The notes under the pieces: generated by a model
Databases searched by the model: none
Told to the model about the DNA's origin: nothing
Seen by the model: only the letters and a program-made list of their open reading frames with translations
Program-made: the position numbers and the translations under genes
Shown here: positions 37,628 to 49,284 of the stretch, piece after piece
How positions within the stretch are numbered: position 1 is the stretch's first letter
Layout: every line of letters begins with the position of its first letter
Source: Proteles cristata cristata
Lineage: Eukaryota > Chordata > Mammalia > Carnivora > Hyaenidae
Assembly: GCA_017311185.1 (NCBI GenBank)
Contig: JAESUZ010003110.1
Coordinates: 310,001-374,000, forward strand
Length of the DNA stretch: 64,000 bases
Direction: 5' to 3'

Positions 37628-38890
37628 GTGCGCCGGCTCGCCGTGAGCCGCCCGGCTTAGCTGCCGAATGGGACGATGGTATTTGGAGTCTCGCCTGCGG
37701 TTCCGCCCGATTTCCCCACCCCCGCCACGTGTTTTCGGATGTTACTGGACGCGCATGTTTTTCAGAACTAAGTTTATTCGTTTCACAGAGTTATTTCCTG
37801 AGTTTGGATTAGTTGCGAACCGCCTAGTTAAGAAAGAAATCTCTTACTTTGGCCAAAGGAGATATGGTTATCTATTTACATAGATACTTTTTCAAATATA
37901 TCTTTCCCCTTTTTGCCTCTCCCGGTCCCACCCCCAATTTTTTTACTTACCTGCCCCTTCACTCCAGGCTGGGTATTTTTTCTCTCTGATGTAATGCAGC
38001 AGGGCGGTGCGTTTGGCCGTTTTTAGGCCAGAAGGCCAAGTCCACTATCAAATCCTTTACAAATCCTCGAGATCTTGTACGAAGGATCACTTAGCACGTA
38101 TTAGGTGTTCAATAAGCCTTTCCCTCGTTGGCAGAGGGTCGCTCCTTATTCCTTGTGAAGGGAGGTGGTCTGTGTTTCGGTGCAGCTGTGGGGTATCAGT
38201 GCTGATGAAGACATCCTGCTGCACTCTTACATGGCCCTCCAAGTTTAAATCTTGTCCTTTTATAACAAATCTGCAGCAAATTAAAATGAACTAAAAACGG
38301 CTCTGCCTGCTCCATAATCTGCTTTGGTTTTGATCCAAGTATCTGTAATCTCCTCTGGGCATAGCTATAGTTGCCATCATTTCCAGGAGCAAAGATGGTC
38401 ACCAACAGGGCCTTTCCACCCCGTACTGTCAAATTGCGGGAGTCCTTTAAATCTTGGCTGGACAGTATCAAATTCATGTGCAGAGTGCAACGTCGCAAAC
38501 ATTGGCCTCAGCCTGGAATTCTACCCTCTATATTTTTTTCTGAAAGCCGAATTGACACTAATTACAGAGTTTGTGGTCCATCGCGTAGTAATTCGTACCT
38601 GGTGAGCTGGTTTAGTGAGAGAGAAACTTCGTTGCCTGATCAGAGCTGTAAAGTTATGAAGTGTTCTGGAGGCCGCCTTCAGCTCCTTTGCTGTATCCAA
38701 CCCCCACCTGCCAGGGCACATAGAAACAAAGTTGTGTGCACAGATTGTATACTTATAAAGATTTATATTGTGCACAATGTGTATATATTATAACCTTATT
38801 GCCTGATGTCACATTGTTTCCCTGTAGCTTTTTATTCATTTGTAACCTACCATATAAGAGGCTACGTTTCTTCCTTTTCTTCCCCCTCAG

Positions 38891-39108
38891 TTTTTTTTTA
38901 AATGTTTTATTTATTTCTAGGAGAGAGAGAAAGACAGCGTGAGCAGGGGAGGGTCAGAGAGAGAGGGAGACACAGACTCTGAAACAGGCTCCAGGCTCTG
39001 AGCTGGCAGTCAGCACAGAGCCCGACGCGGGGCTCGAACCCACGAACCGCGAGATCATGACCTAAGCAGAAGTCGGACGCTTAACCGACTAAGCCACCCA
39101 GGCGCCCC
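38891..39108 (-). mobile_element. CAN-SINE, young type
   Basis: Minus-strand copy. The flanks CTTCCCCCTCAGTTTTT and CTTCCACCTCAGTTTTT are its duplication. The plus strand shows GAGCTGGCAGTCAGC, the young-type marker in reverse. Confidence 0.96.
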
Positions 39109-40109
39109 TCTTCCACCTCAGTTTTTAACTTGATTCATAGAAAGTAGAATCAGTTGACGTACAGAAACTTTTATCAATTGGGCTTTTTATCATCCTTCTA
39201 ATGTATTATTATTTCTTTAAACTTTCACAGAACATCTTTTGTTTTCAAAGTTACCTGGATCACTGTTCAATTTTATTAGAAATTACAACTTAGAAAATGC
39301 TGCTTCCGTATGAGAACTTATATTCTGAAAATTTATGACCTTAATTTTAAAATAATATGTAGTTAAAATTATGTGTGGACATTTTTGAAACTTCAGTTTT
39401 TGTAGTAATGTACTTTATAACAGGAAAGACACATTTTAGGTGAATGGTGCTATAATGTAAGGAGACTTAATAGCTTATTGGGGTTTGTGTACATTGGTGA
39501 TCTTAAAGATTAACATCCCAAAGCAAGCGCTCCAAATTCACAAACCACACCATGTAAATAAGCAGGACAGACACAAGAACATGGGACCCGAAAATCTGAA
39601 GGCAGCCTCATCCCATTCTGGACTCATTTATTTCTCTTTTCCACACCATTCTGCTCAGAGACTTTGCTTTTTCAGTTCTATTTGGATCCTATGAAAACTG
39701 CTTTTGTTAACTAACAACAAGGTTATAGTACTAAGAAATCTTGTTCTCTGATATCATAGACTATGATAAACTTTGCTGTGTGAGGTCCTTTTAGTTACAA
39801 TAGAACATCTCTTCTCATTTAAAGCATCGGAGGCCATGTGAGCCATGACACAGAAAAGCCTCAACTTCCACCCCAGGGGCAGAGATTCAGATAAAAGGTT
39901 GTCACACACAGCATTCCACATTCATCTTGACTTTTTAGTTTCTAAATGAATAGGGCTCTGAGTCAGCTTCTCAACACTGCTGGTAGTCGGACTGTGATGT
40001 TTCTAATAGACTCAGTGACAATGTTTCTAACAGAACATGGCCAAGGCCTCACGAACCCTCCCTCCCGTCATTGAGAGATCATGATTTCTTTTTTACATGT
40101 TTTTTTTTA

Positions 40110-40640
40110 CTTTTATTTTCTTAATTGTGATTAAAATATACCAAACATAAAATTTCCCATTTTAACCACTTTTAAGGGTGCAGTTAGGTGGCACTAAATA
40201 CAATCACATCATTGTGCAGCCATCACTGCCATCCATGTCTAGAACTTACTCATCTTCCCAAACTGAAACTGCTCATCCATTAAACACTAACTCCTCCTTC
40301 CCAAGCTCCCCCCTCCCCCCCCCCCAGCAGCCACCATTCCACTTTCTGCCTCTCTGAATTTGGCTACTCTAAGTACCTCATATAAGTAGAATCATACAAT
40401 ATTTGTCCTTTTGTGTTTGGCATATTTCACTTAGCACAAAGTCCTCCAATTGCATCCATGTTATAGTATGCATCAGAATTTTCTTCCTTTTTAAGGCTGG
40501 ATAATATTTCATTACACACACACACATACACACACACATACACACACACACACACACACCAGCATCTTGTTTATCTAGTCATAGTTGATGGCCCCTTGGG
40601 TTTCTTCCGTCCATTGGTTATTGTGAACACTAACATTGTT
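40110..40640 (-). mobile_element. L1M 3' region, minus orientation
   Basis: Read on the minus strand it gives ATGGATGCAATTGGAGGAC, CACTTAGTGCTAAGTGAAATATG-type text and GTTAAAATGGGAAATTTTAT, the classical order of an L1M 3' end. It includes a C-run at about 40308-40324. Confidence 0.7.
40515..40559. repeat. (CA)n microsatellite
   Basis: ACACACAT-type repeats form the edge of the L1M fragment. Confidence 0.9.
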
Positions 40641-40795
40641 TTTAATATTTTTTTTAAATTGAGCTTTCTTACCAGGACTTTCCAAGGCCTGCTTTGCTTT
40701 CTCGCTTTATAAGCAAAGACTTCTGTGATAATCAATCCAGAGGTGATTCCTCACTTTCCCTGGGTCTTCCTTAGAATCATCCCAAATCCTGTCTT

Positions 40796-40968
40796 TTTAA
40801 AAAATGTTTTATTTATTTTTTGAGAGAGAGATAGAGACAGTGTGAGCAGGGGAGGGTCAGAGAAAGAGGGAGACACAGAATCTGAAGACAGGCTGTCAGG
40901 ACAGAGCCCGACGTGGGGCTCAAACCCACGAACCGTGAGATCATGACCTGAACCACCCAGGTGCCCCT
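40796..40968 (-). mobile_element. CAN-SINE with internal deletions
   Basis: Minus strand, flanked by AAATCCTGTCTTTT on both sides. It lacks part of the body and the segment between the two promoter boxes. Confidence 0.93.
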
Positions 40969-41622
40969 AAAATCCTGTCTTTTAAAATGTCTTTCCCTAT
41001 TTCTTCTTCTTAAGAGAGGCCCCTGGTTCCTCCTATTAACTGTGGCAGCAAGTTCCTAAAACTAACATTGGTACAGTCACGTTCTAGTGGACTTTCTCTG
41101 ATATGCTTTAATCATCATCCTATTAATCTAGACTTTAATTTCCAAAATACATTCATTTTTGTACTTTCATAGGACTGGCATTAAGCCATAGAGTAATGTA
41201 GTAGTACCAGTTAGTGGTCACCAATGTGATGAAACTATTTCACACCTGTAAATTGTCCTACAGTTTATAAAATATTTTTAAACAGGCAGTAAATACCTCA
41301 TGAATACTTAATGGCTGATGATAGTATCTCTTCCTTTCCACTGCCTTACAGAACCTTGTCTTGTGAAATTTTGGCATCAGATTCACTACTGATAACTACA
41401 GATAACTGCTATTTACTTCCTGCTAGTGGTCTGAGGAGAGATAAAGGATGATGTCTTTTGCCTTTACCCTTTATCACTGTAAAACAAAGAAAAAACAAGG
41501 TAAAAATAAAAGCCAAACATAATCTTCAAAATGCACCTTGCACAAAATGGACACTTTATAAAGGCTTTCATGAAATTTGAATTGCACTTTATGTCAATTC
41601 AGTTCAAAAAACACAAATACTT

Positions 41623-41840
41623 GGGGCGCCTAGGTGGCTTAGTCGGTTAAGCGTCCGACTTTCGCTTAGGTCATGATCTCGTGTTTTGTGGGTTCAAGCC
41701 CCGCGTCGGGCTCTGTGCTGAGTGCCAGCTCGGAGCCTGGAGCCTGTTTCAGAGTCTGTGTCTCCCTCTCTCTCTCTGACCCTCCCCTGCTCATGCTCTC
41801 TCTCTCTCTCCTAGAAATAAATAAAAATATTTAAAAAAAA
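41623..41840 (+). mobile_element. CAN-SINE, young type
   Basis: It is flanked by CACAAATACTTGG on both sides. It has GGCTTAG and TTCGCTTAGG. Confidence 0.96.
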
Positions 41841-41989
41841 CACCCACAAATACTTGGTGTGTTTTAAATACTCTGCTAGAATACCAAAATAAAAATACAC
41901 TTATGAAGATAATATTTATTACACCAGACACTGTAACTATGTAAGATATTAAGATAGTCTTACTCTCCAAGAATAAGATGGTTCATTTT

Positions 41990-42115
41990 GATCTTAGAGT
42001 TCTTTCTTTTGCAGATAAGGAAACAGCTTTAATTTTTCCATCTGTAAAATGGGCTGTATGATGATTAAATTCAAGCATATACAATATCTAATATATAATA
42101 AGTACTCATTTACTT
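41990..42115 (+). mobile_element. MIR fragment
   Basis: TTTTTCCATCTGTAAAATGG followed by TGATTAAATTCAAGCATATA and a TAATAAGTACTC end fits a MIR tail. Confidence 0.55.
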
Positions 42116-42502
42116 TATTTCTGTAAGCAAATCAGAGAATGCAAAGCTTAATGCGAGAGAGTTGTGCCGATGCTCCAAAGAATTATAAAGGGTTCTGGAG
42201 CCTTATATACAGGAAAGGGATGAGTCCAAATGCAAGAAGAACAGGGAAGAGTTCAGTTTTAGAAAGGCTGAAATCACACTTCGGGAGGGACCACAACACC
42301 AAGGGACCCAGACAGCAACTACGAAGAGGGCAGGGACGGAGACATGAACTTGGAAGTTGTCCACATAGAGAGGATGGATGCAGCAATGGGAGAGAAGGTT
42401 GCAGGCTGTCCAAACACTACAGCTACAGGCTCAGGCCAGCCTTGATCTTCAGTTTATGCAAACCTAATTTGTAAACTTAGTTGGCACATTAAGAAGTTTC
42501 TC

Positions 42503-42721
42503 GGGGTACCTGGGTGCCTCAGTCGGTGAAGCGTCTGACTCGATTTCGGCTCTGGTTATGATCTCACGGTTTGTGGGATCGAGCCCCGCTCTGAGCTGAC
42601 AGTGTGGAGCCTGCTTTGGATTCTCTCTCTCACCATCTCTCTCTGCACCCCCCCCCAACTTGTGCGCTCTCTCTCTCTCTCCCTCTCTTTCTCAAAATAA
42701 ATAAACTTTAAATTAAGAAAA
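42503..42721 (+). mobile_element. CAN-SINE, diverged
   Basis: The head is GGTACCTGGGTGCCTCAG, with a C-run in the body (CACCCCCCCCCAACTTG). Possible flanks AAGTTTCTCGG/AAGTTCTCAG. Confidence 0.9.
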
Positions 42722-43684
42722 AAAGTTCTCAGCTGGATTTGAACATGTTGGCATACACTGAGCAAACTGGTGAGGCAAGCCTACCAGAGGCCCATTTCTT
42801 GGACGAGTAAGGAGTATCCTAGGAGAGAAATTAACCAAAGGAAGACGTTGCCAGAAACAAAGAGCAGGGTGCAGCGCAGAAGCTGACCAAGCTAGAAGGA
42901 GGCAAAGGGTAATGCTGACAGCACAGCAACTGTCATGTTGAGATTTGTCTCCTGGCTTAGTCTCTACCGGATGTGTGTGTGAGGTGTGTGGAGAACTGGC
43001 GGGCTCCAGGTATTTAGAAGAACCCTTTCAATAAAAGGCACATATGATAATGGTATCACACAACACTGCTTGAGTTCTCCACTGGCACAAAACGAAACAA
43101 AAGAAAACACCTGAGCAAATAGGAGCAGGGATGGGGAATGAAGAGGACTGTTTCTTCTCATTCCTGATACTTCCCTTCCATGTGGAGGAGGAACCACTGG
43201 CCTAACTGTCCTGGCCTTTCGCGCCTGGCCTGTCTTATTTCTCCATGAAAACACGAAGTAAAATTTCAAGATGTGGAACAGGGCAACCCCGTGCAAAGGC
43301 AGTGTCCCGGGGGCGGGCTTGCTGAGGAGGCCCACGGGCATGAGGCTTTGCAGACCTAAGGTCCTGGGTTACTCAGGTGGAGGGCCCCAGAGGGAAGTGT
43401 GCGTCCTTTCTCTCAGTTCCTCGCTGGCACTCACAGCTTGTTCAGATTCAACCACCTTCCTGTGCTACCAATTTGCCTGCTGATCCCTAGCTACCCTGGT
43501 GAGAAACTTGAATTGATTAGTAGTTGCCAGGGCAACCAAACTTAGACAACTCTGTAGTTCTGAATAATCCAATGTAAATGCTACTGGAAATTATGACATC
43601 AGGCTACAAGCAGTCTAATGGATTATATTGGACAAAAGAATATGGACATCGATATTCAGTGTGCGCCATGTATAACGCAAAAGA

Positions 43685-43905
43685 CAATAGGCTTTGGAGA
43701 CAAACTAGCCGAATTCAAATCCTGAGCTGATTTCTGCCTACATTTCCTTAAATAAGTTGACTCTAATCTCTGAGACTCCCTTTCCTCATCTTCAAAACAC
43801 TGAAAGCACTACTTCATTTGAAGAATTATTTTAAGAGTTTGAGATACTAGGGCATAACGGCACCACAATACTGGGCATGTGGCAGGTGCTTAATAAATAG
43901 TATAC
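43685..43905 (+). mobile_element. MIR element
   Basis: GGCTTTGGAGACAAACTAGC, AATTCAAATCCTGAGC, TTTCCTCATCTTCAAAACAC and TGGCAGGTGCTTAATAAAT occur in MIR order. Confidence 0.7.
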
Positions 43906-44048
43906 ATAAATCATTGTTATTATTATTTAATAGGCCCACCCTATTCACTGTTTATAAATACTGGTCACTTCTGGTCAGGTAGACAGCATCTGAGAAAATA
44001 GACTGTGGCAGAGACTAATCATTAACTATCAAATACACTTCATTTTTA

Positions 44049-44241
44049 GGGCATCTGGATGGCTAAGTCAGTTAAGCATCTGACTCTTGATTTCAGCTCA
44101 GGTCAGGATCTCACAGTTGTGGGATCAGGCCCAGTGTCGGGCCCTGCATGGAGTGCTTGGGATTCTCTCTCTCTGCCCCTCCCCCGCATGCTCATATGCT
44201 AGCTCACACTCTCTTAAAATAAACAAACAAACATTAAAAAA
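44049..44241 (+). mobile_element. CAN-SINE, older
   Basis: The head is GGGCATCTGGATGGCTAAG, with flanks CAAATACACTTC on both sides. It is shorter and more diverged than its neighbours. Confidence 0.9.
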
Positions 44242-44782
44242 ACACAAATACACTTCTTCATGCATAATATATCTCTGAGCTTTAGCAGGTACTTTACCAC
44301 CCTTGTGGCTAGCCGTGGCCACGTGACTAAGTTGTAGCCAATGATATTATTGGATCTCTAAAAGGTTTCATGATAGGAATTAACTGGAAAGTGTTCTTTG
44401 CCTTTTCAACACCTGGAATTTTGGCGCAGTGGTCAAAGCCAGAGCATCTCTCCTGGACCATGATGTGATCTTAAGTAGAACTACTGATGAGAACAGTAAA
44501 GCGGAAAGACGGGGCGATGTTGGTGTCTCTATGCAAGGTAACTTAGGGGAGCTTCCACGCTAGCTGGAAACTTGGCTTAGGTGAAAGAAAGATCCTTACT
44601 TTGTTAAGGCACCATTTTGGAGCCTCTGTTTTTGATAACCTCACACAATTACCCATACAGAACATGCTTTAGAGATTGCCTATATTTAAATGGTGAGTGA
44701 AGAAAGGAAATCAGAAAGAGACAGATAACCATTGCTCAAAATGGTAGGAATAGGAAAGTGTCAAGCAAACGCAGCATCACAA

Positions 44783-44970
44783 GGGCGCCTGGGTGGCTCA
44801 GTCAGTTAAGTGCTGGACTTTGGCTCAGGTCAAGATCTCGTGGTTTGTGGGTTCGAGCCCTGTGTTGAGCCCTGAGTCAGTGCAGATCCCGCTTCAGATC
44901 CTCTATCACCCTCTCTTTTTGTCCCTCCCCTGCTCTCTTTCAGAAGAGAGAGAAAGAGAACAAAAGAAAA
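44783..44970 (+). mobile_element. CAN-SINE
   Basis: It is flanked by AAACGCAGCATCACA and AAATGCAGCATTACA. The tail is unusual (GAAGAGAGAGAAAGAGAAC). Confidence 0.92.
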
Positions 44971-45821
44971 AGTAAATGCAGCATTACAGAAAATAAAGGA
45001 AGAAAGAATTTGAAGTGTGAAGTCATTGGCACCAAACTCAGGATGAGGTCAGAAAGATGCCATTGACTTTGGCCATTGAACACAAAATTCTGCTGCAGCT
45101 TGAGAAATAAATCAGAGAATTGCAAGTTAACGAAGTGATTAATAAAGGTTCTTTCTTGGTGTCTCAGAGAGAATGGAAGAGAAGCAGTCTAGGAGTGAAC
45201 AAGCTTGTTAAAAAGAAGAACCACATTGCCACTGATAAAAGAAAGCTGGAGAGATATAGGGGGAAAGGTGGGGAAGAATGTAACTGAGGAAAGGGTATCT
45301 GCATGCGGTTCTGGAAGAACAATCAAAAGCCGACTGGCTGGGACAAGTCTTAGGATGATCACTTTAACAAAAGAAACCTTCTCCTTCCAATGAACACTGT
45401 TTTTTAAAACAATTATACTGTCCTGACAAAATTTTTCAAACATACGTGCTGACAGCAGTAATTCTCTTTCTGCATGATAAATTAAGTGTCATCCTCAAAT
45501 ACGTGCATTAAATTTTAAATGAGCATAACAGCATTCAGAGTGTAATTTTGAAAGGGGAGAAATCTTGCAACACCAACAAACAAACATCATGTGGACGAAA
45601 CATGATTTGGGGGAAAACTGCATAATTAGCTTAAGTCAAATGGGCTTTCTAGTTTTTAAATTGTCGTTAACGGAAAATAAATGAAGAGTAAACTAATACA
45701 CCAGAAGAGTGTTCAGGAGATTAGACTCTCTTCAGAGCACATCATTTACCTCTGGATTTTAGTCACCTTCTGCCACAACCCAAGCATTAATGATTTTTGT
45801 TTCATCTAACTGTACCTCTCT

Positions 45822-46035
45822 ATTTTTTTTAACATTTATTTATTTTTGAGACAGAGAGAGACAAGCATGAGTGGGGGAGGGGCAGAGAGAGAGGGAATCA
45901 CAGACGGAAACAGGCTCCAGGCTCTGAGCTGGCTGTCAGCACAGAGCCCGACGCGGGGCTCGAACCCATGGACTATGAGATCATGACCTGAGCTGAAGTC
46001 AGATGTTTAACCAACTGAGCCACCCAGGCGCCCCT
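45822..46035 (-). mobile_element. CAN-SINE
   Basis: Minus-strand full-length copy. It lies only 69 bp from an opposite-strand SINE (46105). Confidence 0.95.
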
Positions 46036-46104
46036 CCTTTTATTTTATAAAACTTATTGTTGATACAGCTAAAGTAAGCATTGCTTTAAAAGCACACTAC
46101 ACAA

Positions 46105-46315
46105 GGGGCGCCTGGGTGGCTTAGTCAGTTAAGCGTCCGACTTTCGCTTAGGTCATGATCTCACGGTTCGTGGGTTCGAGCCCCGCGTCGGGCTCTGTGC
46201 TGACTGCCAGCCTAGAGCCTGGAGCCTGCTCAGATTCTGTGTCTCCCTCTCTGACCTCCGCTGCCTTGTCTCTCTCCTAGAAATAAATAAAACATTAAAA
46301 AAAAATTAAAAAAAA
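46105..46315 (+). mobile_element. CAN-SINE, young type
   Basis: It is flanked by AAAAGCACACTACACAA on both sides. The CT-rich stretch is shortened. Confidence 0.97.
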
Positions 46316-46629
46316 AAAAAGCACACTACACAAACCCCTCAGGACTAGTTCATTCTTGGAATTTTTTGTATCTATTTTGCTTCCTATGAAAAGCAGTAAG
46401 AAATACGTACTTCACTTTAGAAAATATTTTGATAGCTAATTCTAACTATTCGAATAGGAAGACATCTTCATTTCCTGTCTTCTGTTTCTGCACTGACCTC
46501 AAAGCAGCCTTTGAATTCCATTTTGAGAAGAAAAAGTTATGGATGTAAAACTTACGGACACAGAAACCTAATCAGTTGTTTCCAATGCACAACACTTCAT
46601 CTGGGGAAGGTGGGGAGGGGGATAACTGT

Positions 46630-46960
46630 GGTACTAGGGTGTCTGAGAGTCAGCTTTGGAGTCAAAAAGACCTACGTTCAAATTCTGACATGCCTGTGGG
46701 GCGCCTGGGTGGCTCAGTTCATTAAGCGTCCAACATCGGCTCAGATCATGATCTCAAGGCTCCTGAGTTCAAGCCCCGCATGAGGCTCTGTGCTGACAAC
46801 TCAGAGCCTGAAGCTGTTTCAGAGTCTGTGTCTCCCCCACTCTCTGCCTCTCCCCCACTCTCTCTCTATCCCTCAAAACTAAACAAATTCTGACATACCT
46901 GTATGCCTCTGGGCTAGCAATAAAAACCTAAGTCTTTCTTTCTTCATTTATAAAGAGCAG
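46630..46960 (+). mobile_element. MIR element split by a CAN-SINE
   Basis: AGCTTTGGAGTCAAAAAGAC and CTACGTTCAAATTCTGACAT lie left of the SINE at 46698-46883. CTCTGGGCTAGCAATAAAAA and TTTCTTCATTTATAAAGAG lie to its right, together one MIR. Confidence 0.65.
46698..46883 (+). mobile_element. CAN-SINE inside a MIR
   Basis: It is flanked by CAAATTCTGACATGCCTGT and the same with one change (A for G). It splits a MIR. Confidence 0.95.
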
Positions 46961-46984
46961 CAACTGCTTCCTACAACGACTCCT

Positions 46985-47285
46985 TTAATTATGCTAAATG
47001 GAATCAGCTAGACAGAAAAGGACAAATAATGCATGATTTCACCCACATAAAATATCTAGAAAAGGTAAATTCATAGAGGTGAATGTCTGTGGGCCAAAGT
47101 GTTGGGGGCGGGGTAAGGCAGCAGAGTTGGCTGTTACTACTTAATGGGTACCGAGTGTGCTGGGGATGACAAGGAAGTTTTGGAAATACAGGGAATGTTG
47201 TACAGTGTGAATGTACTAAATGCTACTGAACTTTAAAATGGCTAAAGTGCCAAACTGTATGTATGCCACCACAAAAAATCTTAAT
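46985..47285 (+). mobile_element. L1M 3'-end fragment
   Basis: GCTAAATGGAATCAGCTAGA, TAATGCATGATTTCACCCAC, GGGTACCGAGTGTG and TTAAAATGGCTAAAGTGCC are typical of L1M ends. Confidence 0.65.
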
Positions 47286-47327
47286 AGAATTATTCCTTCA
47301 TGAACAGGAATTAAAAATTTTAATTTA

Positions 47328-47550
47328 GGGGCACCTGGGTGGCTCAGTCAGTTAAGCGTCCAAATTCGGCTCAGGTCATGATCTCACGGTTCGTGAGTTC
47401 GAGCCCCACGTCGTCGGGCTCTGTGCTGACAGCTAGCTCAGAGCCTGGAGCCTTTTCAGATTCTGTACTTCCCTCTGTCTATGACCCTCCCCTGCTCACA
47501 CTGTCTCTCTTTCTCAGAAATAGATAAAATATTTAAAAAAAATTTTTTTT
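47328..47550 (+). mobile_element. CAN-SINE
   Basis: The body carries a CGTCGTCGGGCTC local duplication. The flanking text AATTTTAATTTA repeats on both sides. Confidence 0.94.
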
Positions 47551-48063
47551 AATTTTAATTTAAAATTAACAGATCATCAAATTTGGAGGGAGTCCCATCT
47601 TCTTAAAATAGAAACTAGAAGACATCAAATCTGCGACTTGATGTGCTTATTCTCCAGCAACGAGTCATTTCACACTTAGGCCTAAATCTCAGTTCTTGCT
47701 GTTATTAGTGTTAAGACTTCACACAATCACTAGTCAACATCATAATTGGATTTTCCTTCCAACTTGAAAAAGTAGGTATTCTTGATTATATTTTGAACTC
47801 CAAAAAAAAAACACCAGTCAAACAAAGGCATTTGTTTAACAGTGTTGGAAAGATAGACTAGCAAAAAAACTGGTTTGGTCAGAACTTCACCCAACACACT
47901 AAAATAAATTTTAAATGGAGTAAACACTTAAATATAAAAACAAAGTCTTAAAAAAGTCCTGAAAAACTATGACTATTTTTGGGTAGGCAAAGAACGTATA
48001 AATCTCAAAATAGCAGAATGCACTCAAAAAAAGATAGCTTTCACTTCCCCTACCCATTTATGT

Positions 48064-48078
48064 GCACACACGCACGCG

Positions 48079-48114
<36 letters not shown>

Positions 48115-48115
48115 T
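48064..48115. repeat. (CG)n/(CA)n alternating tract
   Basis: CACACACGCACGCGCGCGCG followed by a pure CA run, about 50 bp of strictly alternating pyrimidine-purine. Confidence 0.95.
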
Positions 48116-48528
48116 TCACTATTTATTTCAATACTTGCATATGGTCTCTCTTCCTCAAAATATCTTATTTTTCTGTACTTACCTTTCTTCTTGCAACAAT
48201 GTGAGATGATAACATGCCTCTGTGAGGAGATGAAGTGACGGGAATGATGCAGGCTCTGTGACGTAGCTCTAGGCTATACTGACACATTGTCAGAGAGGAC
48301 AATCTGCTTTCTGAACACCTTTGACTATAGAAAACTGAAACTACAGAAAGTAAAACCACAGATAAGACTGAACTACTGTACGTGGGGAAAACATTTACCA
48401 GAAACATTTCAAACAAAGCTCCAATATTCCCCAATAGAATGAATGTTCATAGTTAATAAGAAGAACCAAAACCCTGGTAGAAAAATGGTCAAAGAATATG
48501 AACAATTTATGAAGACATACAGCTGGCT

Positions 48529-48750
48529 GGGGCGCCTGGGTGGCTCAGTTGGTTAAGCGTCCGACTTCGGCTCAGGTCATGATCTCACAGTTCGTGGGTT
48601 CAAGCCCCACTTCGGGCTCTGTGCTGACAGCTCAGAGCCTGGAGCCTGTTTCAGATTCTATGTCTCCCTCTCTCTCTGACCCTCCCCTGCTCATGCTGTC
48701 TCTCTCTCTCAGAAATAAATAAAAAACATTAAAAAAAAATTATAAAAAAA
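48529..48750 (+). mobile_element. CAN-SINE
   Basis: It is flanked by ATACAGCTGGCTG and ATACAGTTGGCTG. It has the GACAGCTCAGAG form with a CTCAGAAATAAATAAAA tail. Confidence 0.96.
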
Positions 48751-49284
48751 ATACAGTTGGCTGATACAAAGAAGCCAAAATTACCCAGTTTCATTAACGA
48801 TAATAGAGATTTAAAATTAATAATCACTATCTTGATGGAAATACCAACAGACTGGTTTAGACTGAGACAAGGCAAGCTGACACAGAAAAGTTCACATAGA
48901 AAAATAAGCATGCAAGAATGAGCCAGCAAAATTTTGGGTAAAAAAAAGACTGATGGGTTGAGCATGGAAGAAACTAGTGCTGCAAGAATTTAGTTTTAGG
49001 GCAGGAAGAATCATTTATAGATTGTTAGGTGAGAAATAGACAAGACAAAGGGGGAATTTATAATATGGCAGTGATGAAAGATAGATTGATAACAATTTGT
49101 GTTAGCAGCTAGGCAGCTATCCGAAGAAAAACTTAAATTGGCTCCTGACTTCAAAATTTATACACCAAAATAAAATCTAAATGGAGTAAACATTTAAATG
49201 GGAAAAATTCAAAATAAAATTGCTAGAAGGAAACAACAGTAGTTGTTTTTAGTTGTGCTCTTTACCGAATCTAGGTCCTGGAAG

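Larger units (their letters stand above)
37190..37740. promoter_or_regulatory. CpG island over REXO2 exon 1 and promoter
   Basis: This is the only long CpG-dense, GC-rich stretch in the window, including the run GCCGCGGGCCGCGGGCCGG near 37271. It covers the start of intron 1, exon 1 and sequence upstream of the ATG. It is typical of a housekeeping promoter without a TATA box. No gene was recognised on the opposite strand, so evidence for a bidirectional promoter is lacking. Confidence 0.85.
37741..41620. other. Intergenic sequence upstream of REXO2
   Basis: Non-coding. The frames at 38196-38793 overlap on both strands and show no known domain. It contains two SINEs and an L1M fragment, listed separately. 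Confidence 0.6.

Noticed and set aside
38196..38793. Overlapping frames upstream of REXO2 (100 to 140 codons)
   Set aside because: They occur on both strands over the same bases and have no family similarity; no sign of a divergent gene at the CpG island.
42139..42474. 111-codon plus-strand frame
   Set aside because: No recognised domain and no splice context; composition like surrounding intergenic DNA.
48064..48113. Repeat clusters considered as a possible CRISPR-like array (also the tandem SINEs at 50.9-51.4 kb)
   Set aside because: Units are microsatellite or SINE copies with no constant spacer size; the genome is mammalian.
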